This document shows, piece after piece, positions 18,527 through 26,523 of a stretch of DNA of 64,000 nucleotides. A model generated the notes under the pieces. That model saw only the letters and a list, made by a program, of their open reading frames with translations. It was not told the DNA's origin and did not search any database. The stretch comes from Isosphaera pallida ATCC 43644 (GTDB taxonomy: Bacteria > Planctomycetota > Planctomycetia > Isosphaerales > Isosphaeraceae), in NCBI RefSeq assembly GCF_000186345.1, contig NC_014962.1:2480001-2544000 (forward strand), read 5' to 3'. Position 1 is the first letter of the stretch; each line of letters starts with the position of its first letter. The translations under genes and the position numbers were made by a program.

Positions 18527-19354
18527 TCAGCTGAACTCGCCACGGATATAGCGGGCGGTGGTTTCGTGCAGGGGGTTCTCGAAGAGTTGGTAGGTGGGAC
18601 CGTATTCGATCAAGTGGCCGGTGCGCCCGCCTTGAGTCGTATCGACATAGAAAAAGGCGGTGTAGTCGGCAACGCGGCGCGCCTGATCCATATTGTGGGT
18701 GACGATGACGATGGTGTAATCCTTTTTGAGTTCCAACATGAGGTCTTCGATCTTCTTGGTGGCGATTGGATCCAGCGCCGAGCATGGCTCGTCCATTAAG
18801 AGGATTTCTGGACGGGTGGCGATGGCCCGCGCGATGCAGAGGCGTTGCTGTTGACCGCCGGAGAGCGACAGGCCGGAGGAGTGCAGTTTATCTTTAACCT
18901 CGTCCCAGAGCGCGGCGGCTTCAAGAGATTCGCGGATGCGTTCCTGATGATTCCCCTTGAATCGATTGAGCCGTAGCCCAAAGCCGACATTTTTGGCGAT
19001 GCTCATGGCGAAGGGGTTAGGTTGTTGGAAGACCATGCCGATGGTCCGGCGCACCGCCACCGGATCGACTTCGGGGGCGTAGATGTCGTGGCCGTTCAAC
19101 AACACCTGACCTTCGAGGCGGAAGCCGCGGATCAGGTCGTTCATGCGATTCAGGCAACGCAGCACCGTGCTTTTGCCACAGCCGGAAGGACCAATGAAGG
19201 CCGTGATCGTACCCTTGGTGATTGGCACATGGGAGTCGCGCACCGCCAAAAAGTCACCGTAATACAGCCGATCAATCGCGCAGTTGATCAGAAGGGCGGT
19301 GGTGGTCTGGGATGACGCCGGGGTTCCCAAGGCGTCCTGAAGAGGGGTGGACAT
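18527..19354 (-). CDS. pstB: Phosphate ABC transporter ATP-binding protein PstB
   Basis: A 275-residue ABC ATPase. It has Walker [10 protein letters not shown] (55-63), the Q-loop FQQPNPF (109-115) typical of PstB, signature LSGGQQQR (164-171), Walker B LLMDEP (185-190) and the H-loop in IVIVTHNM. PstB drives high-affinity phosphate import at the cytoplasmic face of PstCA. It is the last gene of the pstSCAB run, about 87 bases after pstA. No phoU follows, unlike many bacterial pst operons. A short N-terminal extension of about 20 residues precedes the ABC domain. Confidence 0.96.
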   Translation of the reverse strand: MSTPLQDALGTPASSQTTTALLINCAIDRLYYGDFLAVRDSHVPITKGTITAFIGPSGCGKSTVLRCLNRMNDLIRGFRLEGQVLLNGHDIYAPEVDPVAVRRTIGMVFQQPNPFAMSIAKNVGFGLRLNRFKGNHQERIRESLEAAALWDEVKDKLHSSGLSLSGGQQQRLCIARAIATRPEILLMDEPCSALDPIATKKIEDLMLELKKDYTIVIVTHNMDQARRVADYTAFFYVDTTQGGRTGHLIEYGPTYQLFENPLHETTARYIRGEFS

Positions 19355-19441
19355 GGTTGAAGAGTCCCTGTGATCGTGACGTGAGAACTGACATGATCGG
19401 CAGCCAGTTGGAGCGACGAGGGTGAAGCAGGGGCAAGGGGC

Positions 19442-20431
19442 TCATCGTCTCGTTTGAGTGGAGGGAGCCTGCGCGGCCACGACGCGGACGGCGATGTTGG
19501 CGGTCAGCGCCGCGACGACCAGGATCAGCGAGGCGGCCCAGGCAATGTCGATCTGGCTGGGATATGGCACACCGGAGAAATTGTAAATAAGAACGGCCAG
19601 CGAAGCAATCGGGGTGATGAACGGGGCTTCGGGCCAGTAGTCGAAAAACAGCGCAGTGAAGAGCAGGGGAGCGGTTTCCCCCGCGGCCCGCGACACCGCC
19701 AGCATGATACCGGTGAAGATACCCGAGGAGGCCGTAGGCAGCACCACCTGGAGGATGGTTTGGGTGCGGGTGGCCCCCATGCCCACTGCCGCTTCGCGGA
19801 GTTTGCGGGGTACCGCGCGGAGGGCTTCGGCAGTGGTGAGGGTGATGACCGGAATCATCAGGATCGCCAGGGCGACGCCGCCGGCCCAGGCCGAGAAGCT
19901 TCCCGTGGTCAGCACCACCACCGCGAAGGCGAACACGCCCGCCAGAATTGAGGGCAGACCGCTCAGAACCTTGGCGGCGAACGAAACGACCGTGGCAATC
20001 GAACTCTCGGGACTGGCAACCTCGGCCAGATAGATTCCGGCCATCAAGCCAATCGGCACCGCCAACGCCGAGGCGATGGTCACCAAAATCAAGGTGCCTA
20101 ACAGCGCATTGCCCAACCCTCCGCCCGGCATTCCCGCCGCGGGCGGCAGATCGGTGAACAGCTCGAGACTGAGCATTGACCCCCCTCGCGTCAGCACTAA
20201 CGCCAGGACTGAGACCAAGGGCACCAACGCCAGAAAGGTCAACGTCAAGGCGAGGATGGTCAGGCCAGAGTCGATCAGAAGCCGACCTTGCGTTAAGTCG
20301 CGTCGGAAGGGATGAGGCGGCTTGTTCCGATCCGACGGCGACGATTCACCTAACTTTCGGCCGGGGGTACCCTGGGCGGGTTCGGTGTCGGGGTCGAGGC
20401 CGTGACCGAACGGTTGAGAACTTATCGTCAT
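19442..20431 (-). CDS. pstA: Phosphate ABC transporter permease PstA
   Basis: A 329-residue inner-membrane permease. The frame is open far upstream, but ATG 20431 overlaps the pstC stop codon (ATGA) and gives the normal protein. About six transmembrane helices are visible. The binding-protein-dependent transport motif EALRAVPRKLREAAVGMGATRTQTILQVVLP, which docks to PstB, is well conserved, as is SRAAGETAPLLFTALF. With PstC it forms the phosphate channel. The N-terminal ~55 residues before the first helix are unusually long and proline/charged-rich. Confidence 0.95.
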   Translation of the reverse strand: MTISSQPFGHGLDPDTEPAQGTPGRKLGESSPSDRNKPPHPFRRDLTQGRLLIDSGLTILALTLTFLALVPLVSVLALVLTRGGSMLSLELFTDLPPAAGMPGGGLGNALLGTLILVTIASALAVPIGLMAGIYLAEVASPESSIATVVSFAAKVLSGLPSILAGVFAFAVVVLTTGSFSAWAGGVALAILMIPVITLTTAEALRAVPRKLREAAVGMGATRTQTILQVVLPTASSGIFTGIMLAVSRAAGETAPLLFTALFFDYWPEAPFITPIASLAVLIYNFSGVPYPSQIDIAWAASLILVVAALTANIAVRVVAAQAPSTQTRR

Positions 20432-21405
20432 CAATGTATCCCCTTGAGCGACCGCGACGCCCGTTGAAGAATCAGCACCCCAACCACGTTGATCACCAGG
20501 GTGATTACCAGTAGCGCTAGGGCCGCAGCCATCAACGCGGGAATCTCCACGACTGGATCGGCTTCGGCGAACTTGTTGGCCAGGAGAGCCGCCAGGGTGG
20601 TGCCCGGTGCGAACAGCGACCATTGGATCGTGTTGGCGTTGCCGATCAGCATCGCCACGGCCATCGTTTCGCCCACCGCGCGGCCGAAGCCCAACACAAT
20701 CGCGCCGAAGATCCCCGGCGCGGCGGTGGGTACGATGATTTGCAAGATGGCTTGCCAGCGGGTCGCCCCGATGCCATAGGCGGCCTCTTTGAGTCGCTGT
20801 GGAACCGACGCCAGAGCGTCGCGCGAAATCGAGGCGATGGTGGGCAGGATCATGATCGCCAGCACCAGCGCTGCGGGGAACATCCCCGGTCCGCTCAAGC
20901 GGGTCGAGAAAAGAGGAAACCAGCCCATCGTCTCGTTGAGACTGTTGGCGATGGGACGCACCAACGGCACGATCACGAACAGCCCCCACAACCCGAACAC
21001 CACCGAGGGAATCGCCGCAAGCAGTTGCACTAAGTTGGTCAGTAACCATTCCAGCTTGGGCGGCAGAAACGACTGACTCAGCACGATCGCCACGGTCACT
21101 CCAAACAGGGTTCCCATTGCGAGAGCCAGCAGCGAACTGACCAGTGTACCGGCGATCTGGGGCCAAATCCCGAACCTTGCCTCCGCTACGCTCCAATCCG
21201 ATCCGATCAGGAAGCCGGGGCCATAGGTGATCAGCGCTGGCCAGGCGGTGCGGGTGATCTCGTAAACCAGAAAAACCAGCATCAACACCACCGCCAGCGC
21301 GAACAGCCGTGTCAGCGTTCGGAACCCGCGGTCGTTAAGCTTCTCAAAGGTTGAGGGAGGCTGTGCCAGAGTGCCTCGTGTTTGGGGCGAGTTGGTGGTG
21401 GTCAT
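20431..21405 (-). CDS. pstC: Phosphate ABC transporter permease PstC
   Basis: A 324-residue permease with about six helices. The coupling motif DALASVPQRLKEAAYGIGATRWQAILQIIVP and the GFGRAVGETMAVAMLIGN segment identify it as PstC. The start ATG 21405 overlaps the stop of pstS (ATGA), and its own stop overlaps the start of pstA, which indicates translational coupling through the operon. It forms the transmembrane channel with PstA. Confidence 0.95.
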   Translation of the reverse strand: MTTTNSPQTRGTLAQPPSTFEKLNDRGFRTLTRLFALAVVLMLVFLVYEITRTAWPALITYGPGFLIGSDWSVAEARFGIWPQIAGTLVSSLLALAMGTLFGVTVAIVLSQSFLPPKLEWLLTNLVQLLAAIPSVVFGLWGLFVIVPLVRPIANSLNETMGWFPLFSTRLSGPGMFPAALVLAIMILPTIASISRDALASVPQRLKEAAYGIGATRWQAILQIIVPTAAPGIFGAIVLGFGRAVGETMAVAMLIGNANTIQWSLFAPGTTLAALLANKFAEADPVVEIPALMAAALALLVITLVINVVGVLILQRASRSLKGIH

Positions 21406-22658
21406 TCCCGGTTCCCGTGAGGATCTTCCGAAAAACCCGCGACGGCCTTCTCAATCCGTTCCTCGATGTCCCCGCGCGATGAACCGGCGACGGACGCGGC
21501 GGCGGGCGGCGGCGATTCTGATTCCTGCCCGACCGACTCGGCCGCGTTGGCGACTTCGATCGAGTCGATCGCCTGGCGAACCTGTTCGACAGTGGCCGGG
21601 GGCAGGGGAACGTATCCCAGATCGGCGGCGTAAGTTTGTCCTTGATCGATCCCGTAACGCAAGATCGCCTTGAGCGCCGAACCCACTTTGGGATCGTCGT
21701 AACGCCCACGCACCAGTATCCAGGTGTAGCCGACAATGGGATAAGCTCCCTCCACCGCCGGATCGGGAATCCAGGCGATGAGGTTGTTGTCGAACTCGGC
21801 CTCTGCCAAACCCAACGCCGCCGATTGCGGACTCGCCGCCACGAACGACCCCGCACGGTTTTCCAGAATCGCCGTAGGTGTTCCTGAAACACGGGTGTAC
21901 CCATATTCCAGAAAACCGATCGCGCCCGGGGTTTGGTCAATGGTAAAGGCAACTCCCGGGTTGCCCTTGGCGGCGATCCCCGCCAGCCAATCGACCGACT
22001 TGCCCGCCTTGAGCTTCAAGTCGGGTTGGATCTGGCGCAGGACCTCGACCAGATGCTGAGTGAACAGGTATGTCGTGCCGCTGCTGTCAGAGCGTTGGAC
22101 CACCGTGATCGGCAAATTGGGCAAATCCACCCCCGGATTGGCCGCCACGATCGCCGGATCGTTCCAACGCTCGATTCGATTGGTCGGTAGGGCCTGCTCG
22201 TTGAGCATCATCCGGGCGTACACCGCACGCGGTAGCCGAATCGGCCTTTCGACTCCCGGCAGGTTGTACGCCAACACGACGCAGCCGGCCGTCATCGGCA
22301 GCAGTTTGACCCCGCCGAATCCTTCGGGAGCCGACGCGATCTCGTCGGGCGTCATCGCCGCGTCGGACGCCGCGAAGTCGGTCAAACCGTTGAGGAACTG
22401 TTTGATGCCCGCCCCCGAACCAATTCCCTGGTAACTGATTCTCACTTTGGGGTTGATGTCGTAGTACTCACGGAACCAACGCTTGTAAAGCGGTTCGGGG
22501 AAGGTTGCCCCGGCCCCTTGGAGCGTCACCACCTCCCGATCGGCGCAGCCAGCGACCAGCAAACTCAGAGCTGCGAACGTCGGCCATGCCTTGACAAGAT
22601 GGCGTGGGGAGCCGATCCATCTTGGATTCGCCGCGCCGCTGTATGTCGTTGTCATCAT
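21402..22658 (-). CDS. pstS: Phosphate-binding lipoprotein PstS
   Basis: A 418-residue periplasmic phosphate-binding protein. The N-terminus has a hydrophobic segment and lipobox LVAGC with Cys38, so it is probably lipid-anchored. LQGAGATFPEPLYKRWF and YQGIGSGAGIKQF are PstS hallmarks, followed by DFAASDAAMT and the phosphate-contacting RSDSSGTTYLFT loop. The C-terminal ~55 residues are an acidic, alanine/serine-rich tail beyond the binding domain. It is the first gene of pstSCAB. No Pho box could be recognised upstream by eye, and no phoB/phoR is in the window. Confidence 0.95.
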   Translation of the reverse strand: MMTTTYSGAANPRWIGSPRHLVKAWPTFAALSLLVAGCADREVVTLQGAGATFPEPLYKRWFREYYDINPKVRISYQGIGSGAGIKQFLNGLTDFAASDAAMTPDEIASAPEGFGGVKLLPMTAGCVVLAYNLPGVERPIRLPRAVYARMMLNEQALPTNRIERWNDPAIVAANPGVDLPNLPITVVQRSDSSGTTYLFTQHLVEVLRQIQPDLKLKAGKSVDWLAGIAAKGNPGVAFTIDQTPGAIGFLEYGYTRVSGTPTAILENRAGSFVAASPQSAALGLAEAEFDNNLIAWIPDPAVEGAYPIVGYTWILVRGRYDDPKVGSALKAILRYGIDQGQTYAADLGYVPLPPATVEQVRQAIDSIEVANAAESVGQESESPPPAAASVAGSSRGDIEERIEKAVAGFSEDPHGNRE

Positions 22659-22976
22659 GATCGGACCGTCTTCTCAACCAACGGTGCGTCACTTCTCACC
22701 TCAAGCCGATTATAACGTCGTTGTATGCGGCGGTTCTTAAAGATTTGATTAAAAAAACACCGTTTGTGTGGCGGCGTTGTTAGAGAGGCGGACGTGGGCG
22801 CGGATTTGATTCATCCAAAGTTCACGTTGCGAACCTGCGGGCCGCGCCAAGTCAAGATTGATGAAGGGGTGAGCGGTTTGGGAATCGCACGAAGGGGGGC
22901 TTGCTGGGACCGGTTTGTGGAGAATCAACTCGTGAGGCAATGCCGCGTGTCGCTTTGGCTTGCTGCTTCTCCTTGG
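22659..22976. other. Intergenic region upstream of pstS
   Basis: About 320 bases containing the pst operon promoter. There is an AT-rich patch at 22735-22762. No gene seen. Confidence 0.4.
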
Positions 22977-23447
22977 TTATTCAGCCTTGCGATAGAGAAA
23001 CGCCAGACCCTTCGGCTTGCCCCGGGCGTCGTACACGTCCCTCACACTCACCACATCGCCATCGGGTGTGAGATAGACCACATGAGTGGCCTTCCTGTCG
23101 GTCACGACGATGTAGCGGAATCCTTTGAACCAATCATATGTTGGGACAATTCGGACGGGCAAGCCCAGCTTTTCTGCCGCGTACACAGCTTTGATTTGGG
23201 CAAGCTCTTTTTCGTCGCCCTCTTCGTAGTGGGCGGGTTGCATTCGTTGCTCGCGGGCTGCCTCGAAGATGCGGTCCAGATCGCCCGCCACCGGGCCGGG
23301 ATTGGGCACCCGCCGAACCGTACCGACAACCGATGGGTCGGGGTTTGAGTCGGTTATCTGCGGTGCTGGTCGGTTGAGGCGGCCGATCACGCTCAAACTC
23401 ACAACGACCAAACATCCCAGCAAGACAACTTTCAAGCAACCTGACAT
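22977..23447 (-). CDS. Small membrane-anchored protein of unknown function
   Basis: A 156-residue protein. ATG 23447 has TAGGAG about 8 bases upstream and is followed immediately by a hydrophobic helix (CLKVVLLGCLVVVSLSVIG), giving a signal anchor or a lipoprotein-like signal. The rest is a soluble domain of alternating strands ending in VVYLTPDGDVVSVRDVYDARG. No known motif was recognised. It lies upstream of pstS on the same strand but over 300 bases away, so it is probably a separate unit. Confidence 0.6.
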   Translation of the reverse strand: MSGCLKVVLLGCLVVVSLSVIGRLNRPAPQITDSNPDPSVVGTVRRVPNPGPVAGDLDRIFEAAREQRMQPAHYEEGDEKELAQIKAVYAAEKLGLPVRIVPTYDWFKGFRYIVVTDRKATHVVYLTPDGDVVSVRDVYDARGKPKGLAFLYRKAE

Positions 23448-23857
23448 ATCGATACTCCTAATTACAATGGATGACGCCGCCCATCGAGACGATTGATCCA
23501 GACCGAGGCCGGCTCCCATTGACTTCGGAAACCGCGGAGGAGCGCTTTTTGCCCAGTGAATCTTACCGTCGGCGGCTTAACCTTCCCACAGGACGCCGTG
23601 CAAGAACCCACCTTCAGTGATCAACGCCATGAGGAGCGTGGCGAGAACAACCGACTTGTTCTAGCGTTGGAATCAGTCGTCCGCCATCCTCTGGGGACCA
23701 AAGCAGCGCGACCGGCCGCCCTCAACGACAACCATACATAGCGGAGTCGGAAGATGATCGCATGATGGATGAGTCGCTTGCCGGATCCTACCCCCGTTTC
23801 AGTTTCAGCAGCGGGACACGCGGCGAATCGTCTGCTGAAACGGATCGATCGGCACGC
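23448..23857. other. Intergenic region, no gene seen
   Basis: About 410 bases between the small anchored protein and the GDCCVxC gene. Short frames here have no start signals. No hairpin stands out. Confidence 0.4.
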
Positions 23858-24076
23858 TTAATGCCGGTTCTGCGCGTGTTCTTGCTGGAAAGGCGGGCAA
23901 CGCCTATTGCCGTAACTGCAAAACACGCAGCAGTCCCCGGTCTTGGGTTTCAACTCGACCGAACAGTTCGGACAGACCCAAACAATAATACACGCATGGG
24001 TTGGCATAAGGACGGTCGATCGACCATGACAGTTTGGACATGCAATTGTGCTGAACAAAAGTTTTTCTTCACTCAT
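23858..24076 (-). CDS. GDCCVxC-domain small cysteine-rich protein
   Basis: A 72-residue protein with nine cysteines: CPNC (13-16), Cys29, CPNC (35-38), then GDCCVFCSYG (47-56) and Cys60 in CPP. This is the pattern of the GDCCVxC family, in which one cysteine is replaced by selenocysteine in some members. Here the codons are TGC TGC, so it is the all-cysteine form. The two CPNC pairs suggest a metal-binding ribbon, and the GDCC motif a redox or metal-binding site. Function is not known. The start ATG 24076 overlaps the last 8 bases of hisI (ATGAGTGA), so it is translated from the same message as hisI and the DsrE-like gene. Confidence 0.8.
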   Translation of the reverse strand: MSEEKLLFSTIACPNCHGRSTVLMPTHACIIVWVCPNCSVELKPKTGDCCVFCSYGNRRCPPFQQEHAQNRH

Positions 24077-24602
24077 GGGTTATCTGATCTCTTCGGACAT
24101 TGGCTGTGAGGAGGTCAGCTCTTTCGTCAACGGTGAGCCATCCTGTGCGGTGCGATAGACTTTGAGGGGGGTCAAACACCTTTTCCTGCTCAAGGAATTC
24201 TAATGTCAAATCGGTCTCGGAGCCAAGTTGTGCCAACGCGCGAAAGAAACACGAACGGTAACCAACGTGACAGGACGCTCCGCCGTCAATCCGCACCTGG
24301 AGGAGTACGCAGTCCTGGTCATCGTCAATCAGCAACCTCACCACGCGCTGGATCAAGCCGCTTTGTTCCCCCTTGCGCCAAAGGTTGCCACGCGAGCGAG
24401 ACCAGTAATGTGCCTCGCCGGTGGCGATCGTCAGCGCCAGCGCCTCGGCGTTCATTACGCCGACCATGAGAACCTCGCGCGTGGTCGCATCCTGCGTCAC
24501 ACATGGAATCAGACCGCGTTCGTCGAACTTGGGCTGGAGTTGCGTCCCTTCCTCGATTTCAACCAAGGTGCCGCGTGGTGGAAAAGGTGGGAAGTTGATC
24601 AT
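24069..24602 (-). CDS. hisI: Phosphoribosyl-AMP cyclohydrolase
   Basis: A 177-residue single-domain HisI. It hydrolyses phosphoribosyl-AMP to ProFAR in histidine synthesis. Signature regions are HYWSRSRGNLWRKGEQSG (65-82), the Mg-binding aspartate cluster DDDQD (93-97, normally DCDxD) and the zinc-site CHVGYRSCF (Cys111, Cys118). ATG 24602 is chosen because it overlaps the DsrE-like stop codon (ATGA); the longer open frame would lie inside that gene. A C-terminal tail of about 40 residues follows the usual end of the domain. It is not linked to other his genes but sits between a DsrE-like protein and a GDCCVxC protein, which is unusual. Confidence 0.9.
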   Translation of the reverse strand: MINFPPFPPRGTLVEIEEGTQLQPKFDERGLIPCVTQDATTREVLMVGVMNAEALALTIATGEAHYWSRSRGNLWRKGEQSGLIQRVVRLLIDDDQDCVLLQVRIDGGASCHVGYRSCFFRALAQLGSETDLTLEFLEQEKVFDPPQSLSHRTGWLTVDERADLLTANVRRDQITHE

Positions 24603-24976
24603 AGCGTGATTACCTGATCCGGCATGGCTTCCGACAGCGCGGCGTAAAGCTGCGGGAAGCAGCCGCACACCACACCCCCTACCATCCCTTTGGCCTTCAC
24701 CGATCCGGTTCCGCATTGGTCGAAGGTTCCTTCGGCCAATCCCCGACGCACCGCGCATTGGTCACAGACCATCAGCAGAATCCCCTGTTCCTTGGCAATG
24801 CGGGCCAGCCTCTCTCCGACAGGATCACCAACGCGCAGGCAGAAAATGTTATCGTCAAAAAACATCATTCCGACGACCTTAGCGCCATGAATCCCCTGTT
24901 CTAGCTGTGGAAGAATCATGGTGGCCAGCTTAAAGGAACTGGCCATGTTCGTTGCAAAAACATAGGCTACCTTCAT
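24599..24976 (-). CDS. DsrE-family cysteine-rich protein
   Basis: A 125-residue soluble protein. ATG 24976 has AAGGAGAAGG directly upstream, and the open frame further upstream has no support. MKVAYVFATN and a Rossmann-like alternation of strands and helices fit the DsrE/DsrF fold, used for sulfur transfer. Six cysteines are present (46, 71, 74, 88, 104, 106), with CDQC at 71-74 and CGC at 104-106. They could form a thiol relay or metal site. It overlaps hisI by ATGA and is the first gene of a three-gene unit. A role in sulfur or selenium handling is an inference from the fold and the GDCCVxC neighbour. Confidence 0.72.
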   Translation of the reverse strand: MKVAYVFATNMASSFKLATMILPQLEQGIHGAKVVGMMFFDDNIFCLRVGDPVGERLARIAKEQGILLMVCDQCAVRRGLAEGTFDQCGTGSVKAKGMVGGVVCGCFPQLYAALSEAMPDQVITL

Positions 24977-25387
24977 TTCCTTCTCCTTATCGTCGCAGGT
25001 CGGTCTCACGCCGGGGTGCTTGGAATAACCCCACTCGACGCAATCCCGAACGAAGTCGGTGTCGTTATTGGTCTTGATCACCCCAAAAGGCGCATTCGAC
25101 GAAAGACATCGCGACTGCAATGTTCGTCGAGGATCGCGCCTAGGTTGACGCAACGCTCCTCACGGGGATGCTCCAAAGGTGTTGCCGCTGCGAAGGATCG
25201 GGCTTTTTGAGATAGCGTTCTCATGTACTATCGGGTTTGACCCGCTGGTTGTCAAGAGGGAATTGGATTTTTACGCTGGCGATGCGATAAACTGCTTGCA
25301 CAAAGGATCGACTGACAATCGTGTCGGGAAGATCTTCACCGAAGCGAATCGGCGGGTTTAAGTGAATCTAAGAATCTTTACCTTCCT
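24977..25387. other. Intergenic region upstream of the dsrE-like operon
   Basis: About 410 bases between the miaA stop and the dsrE-like start. It should contain the promoter of the three-gene operon. No coding signal or riboswitch was recognised. Confidence 0.4.
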
Positions 25388-26380
25388 TCAAGGAAAATTG
25401 ACTTGCCTCCTGTGATGTTCGAGGTCTTCAAATCGCCGGGCCAAACGCTGGGCGAGCGTAGCGGGGGACTCATTGGCCATCACCGGTTCAAGGTGAACCT
25501 CGGCGAGATGACGAAACCAGGTTTCTTGACGCTTGGCCAGTTGACGAGTGCGAGCCTGAGCGCGTTCGATCATGGCGGCTCGGTCGAGGCGGCCTTGCAG
25601 GTGGTCGGCGGCCTCGCGGTAGCCGGCGGCCTGAGCGGGGATGGGATGCCAGGGGTGGGGAAGGGCCAGGAGTCGGGCGGTTTCGTCGAGCAGGCCGCCG
25701 CGGACCATCGCGTCGACCCGTTGGTTGATTCGTCGATGCAACTCGTCGCGCGGGCGGCTCAAGGCAATCACTGCGACGCCACGGGCTGGTTGGTCGTGGT
25801 CCTGACGCAACACGCTAGGGGGCTGGCCGGTGAGCAGGGCGATTTCCAAAGCGCGGATGACCCGGCGACGGTCGCGCGGCGGTAGACGTTGGGCGGTGGC
25901 GGGATCCAGCGCATGGAGACGGGTGTGCAACTCGGCGTCGTTGAGTCGTTCCAGGGAATGCCGAAGCTCGGGGTCGGCGGCGGGGCCGTCGAACAGTCCC
26001 CGCAGCATCGCCTTGAGATAGAGCGGCGTCCCGCCGGTCACCAAAATCGGCACCCCGCGCCTTTCCAGCACGTCGACCACTCGGGCGGCCTGTTCCAGGA
26101 AAAAGGCGACCGAGGCTCCCTCCCAGGGGTCGAGCAGGTCGAGCAGGTGGTGGGGAACCGTCGCGCGTTCCTCGGGCGTCGGCTTGGCGGTGCCGATGTC
26201 CATGCCGCGATAGAGGGTCATCGAATCCATCGTCACGATCTCGGCCCCCCAAAGCCGCGCCAACTCGATCGCCACGGCGGTTTTGCCCGAGGCGGTCGGG
26301 CCGGTCAGAAACCGACAGCGGCGGAAACGCTCCGGACCCGGCGGTGTGGAGCGGGCATCGACGGGGGAGCAAAGACTCAT
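25388..26380 (-). CDS. miaA: tRNA dimethylallyltransferase
   Basis: A 330-residue enzyme that adds a dimethylallyl group to A37 of tRNAs reading UNN codons. The P-loop GPTASGKT is at 27-34, followed by DSMTLYRGMDIGTAKP and the DP[W/Y]E loop, which position the substrates. GGTPLYLKAMLRGLFDGP, RDRRRVIRALEI and the C-terminal AKRQETWFRHL are all family signatures. The start ATG 26380 has GAGG about 10 bases upstream. It is divergent from the lipoprotein at 26524 and appears monocistronic. Confidence 0.96.
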   Translation of the reverse strand: MSLCSPVDARSTPPGPERFRRCRFLTGPTASGKTAVAIELARLWGAEIVTMDSMTLYRGMDIGTAKPTPEERATVPHHLLDLLDPWEGASVAFFLEQAARVVDVLERRGVPILVTGGTPLYLKAMLRGLFDGPAADPELRHSLERLNDAELHTRLHALDPATAQRLPPRDRRRVIRALEIALLTGQPPSVLRQDHDQPARGVAVIALSRPRDELHRRINQRVDAMVRGGLLDETARLLALPHPWHPIPAQAAGYREAADHLQGRLDRAAMIERAQARTRQLAKRQETWFRHLAEVHLEPVMANESPATLAQRLARRFEDLEHHRRQVNFP

Positions 26381-26523
26381 GATGCAACGACCTCAGGCGA
26401 CGTTGAACCGCAGGGGGGGATGAAGCGTACCAAGAGGCATACTTCATGGAGCGGAGAAGCGGAGCCTCCGCGCGGCCGGAGCCTATCTTTCCGCCTCCCG
26501 CGCACACAGACATGGTTGGGGTT

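Noticed and set aside
20432-21196. Extended N-terminus of the pstA frame
   Set aside because: It would overlap almost the whole of pstC; ATG 20431 overlapping the pstC stop is the normal start.
23858-24076. Selenoprotein reading of the GDCCVxC gene
   Set aside because: Both cysteines of GDCC are encoded by TGC; there is no in-frame TGA before the stop.
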